Shown: in pieces, positions 1-9,597 of the stretch
How positions within the stretch are numbered: the stretch's first letter is position 1
How the letters are laid out: every line of letters starts with the position of its first letter
NCBI GenBank assembly: GCA_019359545.1
Contig: JAHHHB010000006.1
Span: 85,343 to 149,342 of the forward strand
Source of the DNA: Desmonostoc geniculatum HA4340-LM1
Lineage (GTDB): Bacteria; Cyanobacteriota; Cyanobacteriia; Cyanobacteriales; Nostocaceae
DNA length: 64,000 nt
Reading direction: 5' to 3'
Notes under the pieces: model-generated
Databases searched by the model: none
Told to the model about the DNA's origin: nothing
The model's input: only the letters and a program-made list of their open reading frames with translations
Position numbers and translations under genes: made by a program

Positions 1-2
1 TG

Positions 3-2138
3 GGATTATCACGATTGCTAGTAGATCAGCAGTTGGGAGAACTCAACGAGCGTCAAGCTCGTTATGCGGGACTGATTCATCAAAGCGGACGCCATCTGAT
101 GAGTGTGGTCAATGATATTTTAGATTTGACCAGGATGGAGACAGGACAAATGGATCTGACGCTAGCCCCAGTCAAAATTCGGGCTGTGTGCGATCGCGCT
201 TTATCCGAAGTCAAAGCCATTCACACTCAAAGCAGCAAAGTCACAGTCGCGTCCCCGACTTCAAATACCCGTTCCTCTGCTCCCCAATTCAGCCTCTGCA
301 TTGAACCAGGTCTAGACCAAATTGTTGCAGATGAATTACGCCTGCGCCAGATGCTCATACATCTACTTTCCAACGCCTTCAAATTCACTGAAATATCAGG
401 CGAAATTGGGCTGCGGGTGAGTCGTTGGGAAGGATGGATTGCCTTTACAGTTTGGGACACAGGCATTGGTATTCCTGAACACCAGCAACATTTAATATTT
501 CAAAAATTCCAACAACTAGAAAATCCCCTCACCCGTCAGTTTGAAGGCACTGGTTTGGGGCTGGTATTAACTCGCGCCCTGGCTCGGCTGCACGGAGGAG
601 ATGTCAGCTTTTTATCTCGTGAAGGTAAAGGTAGCCAGTTCACACTGCTGCTACCGCCCAGTCCTCCAAAAGCAGGTTTTTCAGAGCCAGATATCGAAAC
701 CAGAGAAGACAGCCAAAAACTACACCAGCAAATCCGAGAAATTCTCCCAGCAGGTGGTCAGCATGTCACTAGTTCCATACAGTATCATGCCGCTAGTCCC
801 CAACGGCTGGTCTTAGTAGTCGAAGCAGTAGCCCGATATATTGAAGATCTGACCGAACAACTCAAAAGTTTAGGATATCGCGTAGTGATTGCGCGATCGG
901 GGACAGAAGCAGTAGAAAAAGCTCGACGCTTGCAACCAATAGCAATATTTCTCAATCCCTTGCTACCCTTGCTCTCTGGGTGGGATGTGCTGACTTTACT
1001 TAAATCTGACGCCGCAACTCGTCATATATCTGTAATTCTGACAGCAACGGCGGCCGAAAAAGAGCAAGCATTTGCCAACCGAGCCGATGGTTTCTTAAGC
1101 TTGCCAGTAGAACATCAGGTGTTAGCACCACTCCTAGAAAAATTATGTACTGCACAAGAAGTTTTGCCGCTAGGCTCAGACAATAACGCCAGTCTCCCAA
1201 TTCAAATGCCACTGCGAATTCTCAGGCTGGTGAATCCTGAGTTTGAATCAGTTAGTCCCCACTCGTCGTTGCGAGAACATCGGGTGATTGAAGTCGATGA
1301 CCTAGATCAGGCAGAACTCTTGGCGCGGGTGTGGCAATTTGACGTTATTTTGCTGGATGTAGAGACTAGCACCGCCCAAACTTATTTGCAACAACTCATT
1401 CAACACCCACGTTTAGCAGCCATACCTTTGGTTACTTGCGATGTTGCAACTACACTAAAAGCCTCACAAATACCGGGGTTATCTGTATTTCCTTACTTAA
1501 CACCATTTGGAAAAGACGCCAGCAATCCCACTGAGAAAACAGATGCCTTACTATCAGTATTGCAAATTGCTTCTGGTGTTTGCTGCCCTCCCAACATTTT
1601 AGTAGTGGATTTGACTATGCTGCGCGATTTACCACAAGTTAGACGCAAGCAAGTCAAAGGCGATCGCACTGAAAACAATTGTTCAATTAGTAGTGAAACT
1701 GCCGAACGGGGGTCTGAGTGGTTCCAAGCTTTAATTCAGTACCTACAAACAGCAGGCTTCAAAGCAGCGATGAGTCCCTGTTGGGCAGAAGTGTTACAGC
1801 AAATTCGTCATCAAAGCGTTGACTTGTTATTAATTTGCTTAGGAGAATCAGCTATCCATAAAGACGTACTCAAAGCCTTGAAAAGCTTGGGAGATTCGCC
1901 TTTGAAGTTACCACCAATTTTAGTACTCAACCAGCCATTGAATCGCCCGGAAAGTATTTCCCAGCCTGGGGTAGCTGACAAGGGAATTCACAAGCCAAGA
2001 AAGAATGGGTTGGAATCGGTGGAAACTATTGTAAGTGCCATCGCAACTCAGATATTACCGCGATCGATATCAATGGAAGATTTGTTAAACCAGATTAATC
2101 AAGCTTTAGCTATCAACAGTCAAAATGATAAATGTTGA
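3..2138 (+). CDS. Hybrid sensor histidine kinase with degenerate receiver domains (5' truncated)
   Basis: The reading frame is open from base 3, so the true start and the phosphoacceptor H-box lie left of the window. Numbering from the TTG at base 15, the second HisKA helix covers residues 1-55. A HATPase_c domain follows, with the N-box around N120, G1 box DTGIG at 148-152, F box FQKF at 162-165 and G2 box GTGLGL at 178-183. Three receiver-like segments follow (about 265-385, 424-500 and 528-650). In the first, the position of the phosphorylatable Asp is Asn (N314, FLNPLLP) and the N-terminal acidic pair is missing, so it is probably a pseudo-receiver. The second keeps LLDVE; the third is weak. 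This is a cytoplasmic signalling kinase of unknown stimulus. A perfect hairpin separates it from the convergent gene downstream. Confidence 0.85.
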   Translation, partial: GLSRLLVDQQLGELNERQARYAGLIHQSGRHLMSVVNDILDLTRMETGQMDLTLAPVKIRAVCDRALSEVKAIHTQSSKVTVASPTSNTRSSAPQFSLCIEPGLDQIVADELRLRQMLIHLLSNAFKFTEISGEIGLRVSRWEGWIAFTVWDTGIGIPEHQQHLIFQKFQQLENPLTRQFEGTGLGLVLTRALARLHGGDVSFLSREGKGSQFTLLLPPSPPKAGFSEPDIETREDSQKLHQQIREILPAGGQHVTSSIQYHAASPQRLVLVVEAVARYIEDLTEQLKSLGYRVVIARSGTEAVEKARRLQPIAIFLNPLLPLLSGWDVLTLLKSDAATRHISVILTATAAEKEQAFANRADGFLSLPVEHQVLAPLLEKLCTAQEVLPLGSDNNASLPIQMPLRILRLVNPEFESVSPHSSLREHRVIEVDDLDQAELLARVWQFDVILLDVETSTAQTYLQQLIQHPRLAAIPLVTCDVATTLKASQIPGLSVFPYLTPFGKDASNPTEKTDALLSVLQIASGVCCPPNILVVDLTMLRDLPQVRRKQVKGDRTENNCSISSETAERGSEWFQALIQYLQTAGFKAAMSPCWAEVLQQIRHQSVDLLLICLGESAIHKDVLKALKSLGDSPLKLPPILVLNQPLNRPESISQPGVADKGIHKPRKNGLESVETIVSAIATQILPRSISMEDLLNQINQALAINSQNDKC

Positions 2139-2142
2139 TTGG

Positions 2143-2207
2143 GTCATTAGTCATTGGTCATTAGTCATTTGCAAAGGATAAATGACTAATGACCAATGAC
2201 TAATGAC
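2143..2207. terminator. Perfect 27-bp inverted repeat between convergent genes
   Basis: Two perfectly complementary 27-nt arms (2143-2169 and 2181-2207) flank an 11-nt loop. The arms are built from repeated GTCATTAGTCATTGG-type heptamers. It sits between the 3' ends of the histidine kinase and the glycosyltransferase, so it could end transcription from both sides. There is no clear T-run, and the sequence type is also a common dispersed repeat in Nostocales, so a purely repetitive origin is equally possible. Confidence 0.55.
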
Positions 2208-2211
2208 AGTT

Positions 2212-4203
2212 TTATGATATGTCTATTTTTTCCTTTTTCTTTTTCAAAAAAGGAACGCGAATCAAATTATAAGCACCCCTAGTAGATAGATTCTTGTAAT
2301 CATCTGGCTGTAAGTCCATTTGCAGAAGTTTTTTCTGTTCAGCCAACAGCAGTAGCGAAGGAGGTTTTAGCCCCTTGGCTGCTTGGTTTTGAAGATGTTC
2401 TAGAGTCTCTTGGGGAAATCTGAAATAATTTACGTGAGTTTGACTATAAAACACTAAGCTTGGCTTTTTAAACCCAAGCATAACCAGTTCTTCATTTGGT
2501 TTTTTAACCTGCTGTATAATTGCAGACAATTCTCTTAAGGGTAACTGACGTTCCTGATCGATAAAAAACAAAGCAGGCGTCAGGAAAAAAATTAAAAACG
2601 CTACAAATCCCAGTACATTCATGCTGATAACATAGTCCCAACGGCGACTCAGTAGTGAACCCCCAACCAAAACAGCACAAAAGAGCCAAATTACCCCACC
2701 AATGGCTGGTAAACCAGATTGTTTAATTAGTTCGTGGAAGTTAGTTATAGCTGGATCGCTACCTAATATATAGATGATGTTAAACAGTGCGGTTGCCAGA
2801 ACTGATAAAAACACTACGTTTATCCAACCACTCCAGAGGAGGAAAGACGCGGGGAGGGGGAGACGCGGTGATGCGGGGATGGAAGAGGACGCGGTGAAGG
2901 GGAGACGCGGTGACGCGGGGAGTAATTTCTCCGTGTCTTCTTTCCCCGCGTCCCCGCGTCCCCGTGTCCCCGCGTCTTCTTTGCGCGTACCCAAAAAAAG
3001 GTCGCTCCACAACAGCGCTACTAGAATTGCTGCTGCTGGCATTAGAGGCAATACATAGCTAGGGAGTTTGGTGACAGCAATGCTAAAAAAGCCAAAGATA
3101 CCAGCAAACCAGAACCAGGCAAATAAACTCAATTGCTGAAAACGTTCAAGGGATCGCCAGTGCGATCGCTGCCAAAATTTCAGTCTGAATATTGCCACTG
3201 GTAAATACACTGAGTACGGCGCAAAGCCCAGTAACACTATTATAAAGTAAAAATACCAAGGTGCTGAGTGACCATTAACTACTTCTGTAAACCGTTCTAG
3301 GTTGTGATAACCAAAAAAGGCATTAATATAATTCCAGCCATTGCGCCAAATCACTAATGCATACCAGGGCACAGATAACCCAAAAATTATCAGTATACCC
3401 ACGAGAGGACGCATTTCCCGCAATACCTCCCGCAGTTTTCCCACATATAGCAAAAAGGCGAAAATAATTAGCCCTGGCAAGACTATTCCCACCGGTCCTT
3501 TAGTCAAAATTCCAGCAGCAATCAGGACATAACAACCTAAGTACCAGTTATTGGGGAATGGGGCATTAGTTATTCTTTCTCCCCCTGTTCCCCCTGCTCC
3601 CCCTGCTTCCCCTGCTCTCTTCCTCCCTCCCTTTGCGTACCCCAGAAAGAAACATAACAAAGCTGATGCCATGCAGCCGGTAAGCAACATATCAGAGACA
3701 CCGGTTCTCGCCCAAATAATTGTTTCGCCATTGAGCGCCATGAGGGCTGCTGCTAAAAAAGATATTAAGTAGCGGCGAGTGGGACGTGAAACTTGCTCTA
3801 ATTCGTCTTGTTTAGCCAAATACCACTGTACAGTGTAAAAAGCTAAGCAAATTAAGCCAAATGCAGCGATCGCAGAAGGAAGGCGTACTGCCCACTCATT
3901 GACTCCAATAATTGCATAAGCGATCGCCTGACACCAGTAAATTAAAGCAGGTTTATCGAAACGAGTGTCACCATTGAAAAAGGGCGTGATCCAATCACCT
4001 GTAATGAACATCTGGCGGGAAGCTTCAGCAAACAACGGCTCTGTCTCATCAATTAAGCCAATGCTGCCCAAATTCCACCCAAAAGCTATCCAGCCAATCA
4101 CCATCAACCACAAAATCGACGCCGTTAGACCAAGGGTTGAATTCCTTCCCATTTTGTTGAACCACTGATTAACAGTGCCCTTAACACTCAATTTCATTCT
4201 CAT
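2212..4203 (-). CDS. GT39/ArnT-like membrane glycosyltransferase
   Basis: A 663-residue polytopic membrane protein of the dolichyl-phosphate-mannose mannosyltransferase superfamily (PMT/ArnT type). These enzymes move a sugar from a polyprenyl-phosphate donor to lipid or protein on the outer face of the membrane. The first periplasmic loop carries the expected acidic motif (IDETEPLFAEASR, about residues 51-63), then KPALIYW and at least ten hydrophobic segments. Two low-complexity stretches interrupt it in frame: a Gly/Ala/Arg segment encoded near 3555-3650 and a Pro/Ser/Arg segment near 2834-2990. Both match the intergenic repeats of this genome and lie between membrane segments. The start ATG (4203) is followed two codons later by another ATG. 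The acceptor is unknown. Confidence 0.8.
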   Translation of the reverse strand: MRMKLSVKGTVNQWFNKMGRNSTLGLTASILWLMVIGWIAFGWNLGSIGLIDETEPLFAEASRQMFITGDWITPFFNGDTRFDKPALIYWCQAIAYAIIGVNEWAVRLPSAIAAFGLICLAFYTVQWYLAKQDELEQVSRPTRRYLISFLAAALMALNGETIIWARTGVSDMLLTGCMASALLCFFLGYAKGGRKRAGEAGGAGGTGGERITNAPFPNNWYLGCYVLIAAGILTKGPVGIVLPGLIIFAFLLYVGKLREVLREMRPLVGILIIFGLSVPWYALVIWRNGWNYINAFFGYHNLERFTEVVNGHSAPWYFYFIIVLLGFAPYSVYLPVAIFRLKFWQRSHWRSLERFQQLSLFAWFWFAGIFGFFSIAVTKLPSYVLPLMPAAAILVALLWSDLFLGTRKEDAGTRGRGDAGKEDTEKLLPASPRLPFTASSSIPASPRLPLPASFLLWSGWINVVFLSVLATALFNIIYILGSDPAITNFHELIKQSGLPAIGGVIWLFCAVLVGGSLLSRRWDYVISMNVLGFVAFLIFFLTPALFFIDQERQLPLRELSAIIQQVKKPNEELVMLGFKKPSLVFYSQTHVNYFRFPQETLEHLQNQAAKGLKPPSLLLLAEQKKLLQMDLQPDDYKNLSTRGAYNLIRVPFLKKKKEKIDIS

Positions 4204-4453
4204 TAGTCAATAGTCAACAATTACTAGTCAATAGTCGTTGGTTATCTATATTTTGTTCTTGTTCAAAAAAACAAGTGCTGAATAAGTGATTGAGCAAGAT
4301 TAATTATACGTGCTTAAGGGGAACTTTGAAGGTGAGATGAGGGGGATGAGGGAGCAGGGGAGGCAGGGGAGGCAGGGGAGGCAGGGGGAGAAATAACCAA
4401 TGCCCCATGCCCAGTGCCCAATGCCCAATGCCCCATTCCCCATTCCCTATCAA
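4204..4453. repeat. Intergenic low-complexity repeat block
   Basis: It contains four tandem GGGGAGGCA-type units (about 4353-4390) and a run of CCCATGCCCAGTGCCCAATG-type units (4400-4449). These are short dispersed repeats seen throughout the window. No gene is visible here. Confidence 0.6.
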
Positions 4454-5092
4454 TTATGGACTCAGTACTAGTCGCCATTCTTTGCTTTGAGAATTCCACT
4501 TAGGTAGCTGAGTTTCTCCGACAACATAAGGACCCCAGTAACGACGGGAACCATCTTGTGCAAAGGCAACTAAAATATCTCCCTTCTCCAGTTTCAAATT
4601 ATTTTGAGGTAAAGATAAGATTAGTCCTTTGTCACTGCCTTCTTGGGGAGCAAAATCCCAATGCGCCGGGACATCATAGTTAGTTTGTTTACCACCAGAG
4701 CCTTTTGCTACAGACTGTCGCGCCAGTAAGGCTAGCCGCACAGGTTGATCGGTTTGATTGCTCATCCGCAAAGTTCCTCGATCTTTGGCTTTGGTAGCTG
4801 ATTTATCACGATTTGCCAAGACAGGATAAGTATTCTCTCTAGTGGTATGTTCTACTTCTTTGCTTGGATTCGTTGCTACAGTCGATAGATTACTAGGGGA
4901 GATACTTTTTTCAGGTGAAATAGGTGTAGATGAAGTTGTGTCCCACTCGTAAGTATCAGGTGGTAGTTGTGAAGATGTATCTGGGTTTGTGGATTCAAAG
5001 GATACACTAACTCCCAAGCAACCCACTAAAGCAACAAGCAGTCCCAAGCAACAAGCTGTAACTCCAAGGTTAAGATACACTGAAGATTTCAT
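4454..5092 (-). CDS. Hypothetical lipoprotein, 212 aa
   Basis: Family not recognised. The N-terminus (MKSSVYLNLG...) has one hydrophobic segment ending in LVALVGC, which fits a lipobox with Cys25 as the lipidated residue. Then comes a Ser/Thr/Pro-rich linker (about 30-100) and a compact C-terminal half with NQTDQPVRLALLARQ and RRYWGPYVVGE. The protein is probably exported and anchored to a membrane. It lies downstream of nothing on its own strand, so it is probably monocistronic. Its 3' end abuts a repeat block. The function is not assigned. Confidence 0.6.
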   Translation of the reverse strand: MKSSVYLNLGVTACCLGLLVALVGCLGVSVSFESTNPDTSSQLPPDTYEWDTTSSTPISPEKSISPSNLSTVATNPSKEVEHTTRENTYPVLANRDKSATKAKDRGTLRMSNQTDQPVRLALLARQSVAKGSGGKQTNYDVPAHWDFAPQEGSDKGLILSLPQNNLKLEKGDILVAFAQDGSRRYWGPYVVGETQLPKWNSQSKEWRLVLSP

Positions 5093-5660
5093 ATTGATTA
5101 ATAGTTATTAGAAATAAATATTTGTCTGGGCTTGAGCAAATAGTAGCCCATTATCATAAAAGGCGATCGCAGAAAGTAGCCTAATATAGATTTTCCTCAA
5201 TTTATTGTGAGCAATGTATGATAAATATCATTTGAACTGACAAAAATTTGAAGGAAATAATTCATTTGATGTTTGATTAACAAGGGGTGTAGAGACCGAT
5301 TGCTTGGTATTTTGTCCGTAAGTTCACATAAAATAAAGAAAATTAGATACTTAATCAGGAAATACATTTCTACAAAACAATAAAAGTTTAGTGAAACCGC
5401 TAGCTGTATCAACAAAGCGTCCATTGCCAAACCTGAGATAAATCTAGGCGGTATATTTCATCTTAGATATGGAAAATTAGCCTTTTAAGAGGCTCTGTAG
5501 TTCCCTGAAGATGATAAAATGTGCGAAAAGTTTGAATAAACACTGGCGACCCAGTAGATATCTATAATATTAACAAACAAGCTGATGCTAAAACCAATTT
5601 TCTCGATTTGAATATTGATATATTTCAAGATATGTTGACTTTTTTCCAAAAGTCCCTTTA
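5093..5660. other. Intergenic region, nothing recognised
   Basis: AT-rich and about 570 bp, between divergent genes. Short open frames on the minus strand (for example 5197-5430) have low-complexity hydrophobic translations without family features. It probably holds the promoters of both flanking genes, but I see no clear operator. Confidence 0.4.
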
Positions 5661-5993
5661 ATGCAAAACACACGTCTTAATAACTTGTTCGATGCCATTG
5701 CTAGACAGTTGGGGCAATGGTTCCTAAATCCTTGGCGGCGACTATCGTTGCTGATAATTAGTTTTTTGTTCGGTTTTTTTCTGGGAAACGCAGTTTCTAC
5801 CACAGCCGGTCAACGCGCAGAATTAGATATTCTGGCAGCTGGTTTTTTAGTACTGTTGACGGAAATTACTAGCAGAATATTTTACAGCCAGAGTTTTTTC
5901 ACGAGGCGATCGCTCTTGGTAGACTCATTAAATCTTCTGAAAGTTGGCTTCACCTACAGCCTGTTTCTTGAAGCCTTTAAGTTGGGATCGTAG
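5661..5993 (+). CDS. ycf20: Ycf20 family protein (DUF565)
   Basis: A 110-residue protein with the pattern of the Ycf20/DUF565 family of cyanobacteria and plastids: TRLNNLFDAI, then NPWRRLSLLIIS, the GFFLGNAVSTTAGQRAELD core, and a second hydrophobic stretch with LTEITSRIFYS. Two membrane segments are likely (about 28-46 and 60-80). Plant homologues have been linked to thermal dissipation of excitation energy, so a thylakoid role is plausible, but this comes from family knowledge only. It precedes glycerate kinase by 24 bp on the same strand, so the two may be co-transcribed. Confidence 0.85.
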   Translation: MQNTRLNNLFDAIARQLGQWFLNPWRRLSLLIISFLFGFFLGNAVSTTAGQRAELDILAAGFLVLLTEITSRIFYSQSFFTRRSLLVDSLNLLKVGFTYSLFLEAFKLGS

Positions 5994-6017
5994 GATGGGG
6001 ATAAGGGAGATGGGGAG

Positions 6018-6971
6018 ATGGCAAAAGTTTTTGGGATTACGCCGGAAAATGTAGACGATGCGATCGCTTTTCGATCGCATTTACTACAATCTGTCTTGCC
6101 AGCTTTTAACGAGTTCTGCCAAACTACCCTCCAAATCGAACCTCAGGAAATGTTACAAGTTTTGTGGGACTTGTGGCTGCCTTTGGGGATTAAACTTGCA
6201 TCCCACCGCCAACAGTTGGGACGCCCTTTGATTCAGGGAATTTTGGGAGGACAAGGGACTGGGAAAACCACAATGTGCAAAGTTCTCAGTTTGATTCTCC
6301 ATCAATTGGGATATCGGACTGTGAGTTTGTCTTTGGATGACTTATATAAAACTTACACCGATCGCTTGCTTTTAACACAACAAGATCCCCGCTTGATTTG
6401 GCGCGGTCCCCCAGGAACCCACGATATAGATTTGGGCTTAAATTTACTAGATCAAATCCGCGAATTGCAAAGCCCAGTGATGGTTCCGCGCTTTGATAAA
6501 TCAGCTTATGGGGGTGCTGGCGATCGCACTAATCCAGAAATCGTTACAAACATAGATATTGTACTATTTGAAGGTTGGTTTGTCGGTGTCCGACCAATTA
6601 ACGCAGATTTATTTGATACTGCACCGCCGCCAATTCTCACAGATGAAGATAAAGCATTTGCTCGTGATATGAATCTTCGCCTCCACGATTATCTACCACT
6701 GTGGGAGCGATTAGACAGTTTAATTGTGCTGTATCCCACCGATTACCGCTGTTCTTTGGAGTGGCGCAAACAAGCGGAACAACAAATGATTGCTGCGGGT
6801 AAATCGGGGATGAGCAATGCAGAGATAGAGCAATTTGTCAATTATTTTTGGCGATCGCTTCACCCGGAATTATTCATCAAGCCATTGGTAAAAAATGCAA
6901 CAGCGGTTGATTTAGTGATTGAGATTCATGGCGATCGTAGTATTGGTAAACTTTATGGCGATCGGACTTAG
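6018..6971 (+). CDS. glyK: D-glycerate 3-kinase (plant/cyanobacterial type)
   Basis: 317 residues, P-loop kinase of the GLYK family. It phosphorylates D-glycerate to 3-phosphoglycerate, the last step of photorespiration, returning carbon to the Calvin cycle. Walker A is GGQGTGKTT (about 75-83), followed by SLSLDDLY, RGPPGTHDID and the downstream FEGWFVG segment, in the order expected for the family. The ATG at 6018 follows GGGGAG and GGGAGATGG repeats that double as a ribosome binding site. The gene lies 24 bp after ycf20. Confidence 0.9.
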   Translation: MAKVFGITPENVDDAIAFRSHLLQSVLPAFNEFCQTTLQIEPQEMLQVLWDLWLPLGIKLASHRQQLGRPLIQGILGGQGTGKTTMCKVLSLILHQLGYRTVSLSLDDLYKTYTDRLLLTQQDPRLIWRGPPGTHDIDLGLNLLDQIRELQSPVMVPRFDKSAYGGAGDRTNPEIVTNIDIVLFEGWFVGVRPINADLFDTAPPPILTDEDKAFARDMNLRLHDYLPLWERLDSLIVLYPTDYRCSLEWRKQAEQQMIAAGKSGMSNAEIEQFVNYFWRSLHPELFIKPLVKNATAVDLVIEIHGDRSIGKLYGDRT

Positions 6972-7162
6972 GGAGTTAGTTCTCAAGGAAATCAGCTAGA
7001 AACAAAAACTATAAATTGTGTCAATTAGAACTAAACTTTGTTGTGGCGATTCGGAGGAATTATGGAGTTTTAATTGATAAATCTTTTACAATCCAAAATC
7101 TAAAATCTAAAATCTAAAATTTACAATGGTATAGTCTGTATTCACTGTAATCAAATTTTACA

Positions 7163-7747
7163 ATGTCTCTTGCTCCTTGGCGAGGTGCGATCGCCCATGC
7201 CCTTCATCGCAACCGCAGTCTTGTTTATGCCCGTTACCTGCAACTAGCAACGGTACAGGCCAATGGTCGCCCCGCTAATCGGACTCTAGTCTTTCGTGGC
7301 TTTCTAGAAGATACCAACCAGCTAAAATTTATCACAGATAACCGTAGCGCCAAAGCCGACCAAATACAGCAACAACCTTGGGCAGAGGTTTGCTGGTACT
7401 TTCCCAATACACGAGAACAATTCCGTATTACTGGCTGTTTGACTCTGGTAGATAATGATGATTCGCACCAGCATTTAAAGCCAGCACGGATTTCTACTTG
7501 GCAAGAACTCAGTGATGCGGCACGTTTACAGTTTGCTTGGCCTCATCCTGGTAAAACTAGAGTTAAAGAAGCACAAGCCTTTGAGCCACCAGCACCCGAC
7601 CCTGTGCAACCGTTACCTAATTTTTGTCTACTCCTACTCGACCCAGTAGAAGTAGATCATTTAGAATTGCGCGGTGAACCACAGAATAGAAAATTTTATC
7701 GCCGCGATGAAAATCAGGAATGGTTTTGTGAAGAAATCAATCCTTAA
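7163..7747 (+). CDS. Pyridoxamine-phosphate-oxidase-like FMN-binding protein
   Basis: 194 residues with the split-barrel fold signature of the Alr4036/Pyridox_oxase_2 group: an N-terminal LAPWRGAIAHALHRNRSLVYAR, the RTLVFRGF strand, TDNRSAKADQI (flavin phosphate region) and the AEVCWYFPNTREQFRI segment. These proteins bind FMN and are often annotated as pyridoxamine 5'-phosphate oxidase-like, but they lack the C-terminal part of PdxH, so the substrate is unknown. The 190-bp upstream spacer contains tandem CTAAAAT units. Confidence 0.8.
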   Translation: MSLAPWRGAIAHALHRNRSLVYARYLQLATVQANGRPANRTLVFRGFLEDTNQLKFITDNRSAKADQIQQQPWAEVCWYFPNTREQFRITGCLTLVDNDDSHQHLKPARISTWQELSDAARLQFAWPHPGKTRVKEAQAFEPPAPDPVQPLPNFCLLLLDPVEVDHLELRGEPQNRKFYRRDENQEWFCEEINP

Positions 7748-7839
7748 TTTTCTCATTTAGGAGTTATGGAGTTAGAAGGTGCGAAGTTGGCATTTATGAT
7801 TTTTATTGCTCACTCCTCACTCTTAACTCCTAACTTTAT

Positions 7840-8607
7840 TTAAATACCAGCACCATCTAGAAACTGCTGTATTGCTTTATCTCTAAGGCTACACACAGGA
7901 GCATTTTGTGATAAATCAGCTTCCTTAGAAGCTACAGAACCTACTAGTACAGGGGTTTTTCCATTTGAAGAACGGGTGTGCTGAAGATTTTGTATTTGTT
8001 CTTCGAGTAACTCAATTCGGTTGACTAAAGCTCGAATTACTTCGGCTTCCGAGTCTGGTAGGTTATTGTGTTCCAATGGGGCAACTCTGACTCCAGAACG
8101 ATAGACAATACGACCAGGTATCCCTACCACAGTGCAGTCAGAAGGGACATCCCTGAGGACAACTGACCCAGCGCCAATGCGGACATTATTGCCAATTTGG
8201 ATATTTCCCAAGACTTTTGCTCCAGCACCGACTACAACATTTTCACCCAAAGTAGGATGGCGCTTGCCGCATTGTTTACCCGTCCCTCCAAGGGTGACAC
8301 CTTGATAAATTAGCGCATAGTCTCCGACGATCGCAGTTTCACCAATTACGACACCCATCCCGTGGTCAATGAACACACCATGTCCAATTGTTGCGCCTGG
8401 GTGAATTTCAATTCCAGTCAAAAACCGAGCCAAGTGAGAAATCAGACGCGGGATAAAGGGAAGACCAAGACTATGGAGCCAGTGAGCCAGCCTATGCAAT
8501 AACAAGGCTTGCAAACCAGGGTAACAAAATAAAACTTCCAGCCAGTTACGGGCAGCCGGGTCACGTTCAAATATGATACGGAAGTCAGCACGCAGTGTAG
8601 ATAACAC
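7840..8607 (-). CDS. cysE: Serine O-acetyltransferase
   Basis: 255 residues. It acetylates L-serine with acetyl-CoA to O-acetylserine, the carbon acceptor for cysteine synthesis. The N-terminal helical part ([19 protein letters not shown]) and the left-handed beta-helix of hexapeptide repeats (about 65-160: [53 protein letters not shown]) are complete. The catalytic His in the FIDHG motif is present. A C-terminal extension after about residue 185 is predicted coiled and variable. Translation appears to start at GTG (8607). A pyrimidine-rich repeat lies just upstream. Confidence 0.95.
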   Translation of the reverse strand: MLSTLRADFRIIFERDPAARNWLEVLFCYPGLQALLLHRLAHWLHSLGLPFIPRLISHLARFLTGIEIHPGATIGHGVFIDHGMGVVIGETAIVGDYALIYQGVTLGGTGKQCGKRHPTLGENVVVGAGAKVLGNIQIGNNVRIGAGSVVLRDVPSDCTVVGIPGRIVYRSGVRVAPLEHNNLPDSEAEVIRALVNRIELLEEQIQNLQHTRSSNGKTPVLVGSVASKEADLSQNAPVCSLRDKAIQQFLDGAGI

Positions 8608-8764
8608 GAGATAGCACCCTCGGAAAGCACAACAAGCTACTATCTCATATTATCGTCTCAGGTGTTGCACATAAAAAATAGGGCATTGGGAGTGTGGGGT
8701 GATGGGGTGTAATTCTCTCCCCATCTCCCCATCTCCCTATCTCCCCATCTCCCTCATCTCCCCA

Positions 8765-9256
8765 TCACTCCTGCTCCACTGTCAGAGTATAATCCCGCTT
8801 CATTCCAGGATTAAATGTCCCTACCCAAATTCGATAAGTGCCTTTTTTCCAGTCGCGATCGTCAACGCTAGCATCTTTAATTTTGCCAGTGTCATCGCCG
8901 CAGCGAATCGTCTTTTTATCTGGGCCTTGGATGAGTAAAGTGGTATCGTTGTTATTGCTATCAATCTGTACTTTCAACTGGGAAAAGTCATTTTCCAACA
9001 CCATAATGTGGTCTGGAGTAGGATCTGCAAAACCGATACAAGCTTTTTGCTCGCGATCGCGGTTACTAATAGCAGACAAGGAATAAGAACCACCTGTAAA
9101 TCCCTCCACTGTTCCTTGTACTGGTTTAAAGTTGGATGAGAGATTGAGAGTACCAAAATTCGCTGTTTCTGCTATTGCTGAGGTAGCTGTTAAGACGGTC
9201 AGTATAGCTAACAGCCAACCGCCACAATACTGAGGTCGGGGGCGACAGTATTTCAT
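8765..9256 (-). CDS. Exported hypothetical protein, 163 aa
   Basis: It begins with a signal peptide (hydrophobic WLLAILTVLTATS, likely cleavage after AIA). The mature part is beta-rich with SNFKPVQGTVEGFTGGSYSLS, two Cys (ACIGF and IRCGDD) and a final TYRIWVGTFNPGMKRDYTLTV. This resembles the pre-peptidase C-terminal type of secreted beta-sandwich, which usually mediates binding rather than catalysis. The match is by eye only. A periplasmic or extracellular location is likely; the function is unknown. Confidence 0.65.
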   Translation of the reverse strand: MKYCRPRPQYCGGWLLAILTVLTATSAIAETANFGTLNLSSNFKPVQGTVEGFTGGSYSLSAISNRDREQKACIGFADPTPDHIMVLENDFSQLKVQIDSNNNDTTLLIQGPDKKTIRCGDDTGKIKDASVDDRDWKKGTYRIWVGTFNPGMKRDYTLTVEQE

Positions 9257-9597
9257 AGTAGCCCTCCAACAGGCTTTAAAAATAGTAATGATATATACAT
9301 ATTGTAGTTAAAAAATTACAGTACAATTTCAGTTGGATGTGCCACATTCAAATGTGCCACAATTGTAGATTTTGTAGTTGGTATGGGGGATTGGGTACTG
9401 GGTACTGGGAAAACTCTTCCCTAGCCCCAGTCTCTAGCCCCAGCTAACAGGGGTAGGTTTTTTAGATTTCGCGTTTTAACCGACGCAGGGACGCAAAGAC
9501 GCGGGAAAATATTTCGGAACGGAAAAATCGGCTTTTTCAGACTGAATGTAAAAAACCTGCCCTTGAAAGCTAGCCCCCAGTCCCTTTAGCCTCTAAC
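9257..9597. other. Intergenic region with a small inverted-repeat element
   Basis: No gene is seen. The stretch holds TACTGGGTACTGGG and CCCCAGTCTCTAGCCCC low-complexity repeats and the inverted-repeat element described at 9451-9562. Confidence 0.5.
9451..9562. mobile_element. MITE-like element, 112 bp
   Basis: The ends are GGGTAGGTTTTTTAGATT (9451-9468) and, inverted, GGGCAGGTTTTTTACATT (9545-9562), which match at 16 of 18 positions. The interior includes GACGCAGGGACGCAAAGACG, a sequence type found in other repeats here. It is too small to code for a transposase. I could not define a clear target duplication. Confidence 0.5.

Noticed and set aside
5197..5430. 77-aa hydrophobic minus-strand frame
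   Set aside because: No RBS or family features; AT-rich intergenic translation.
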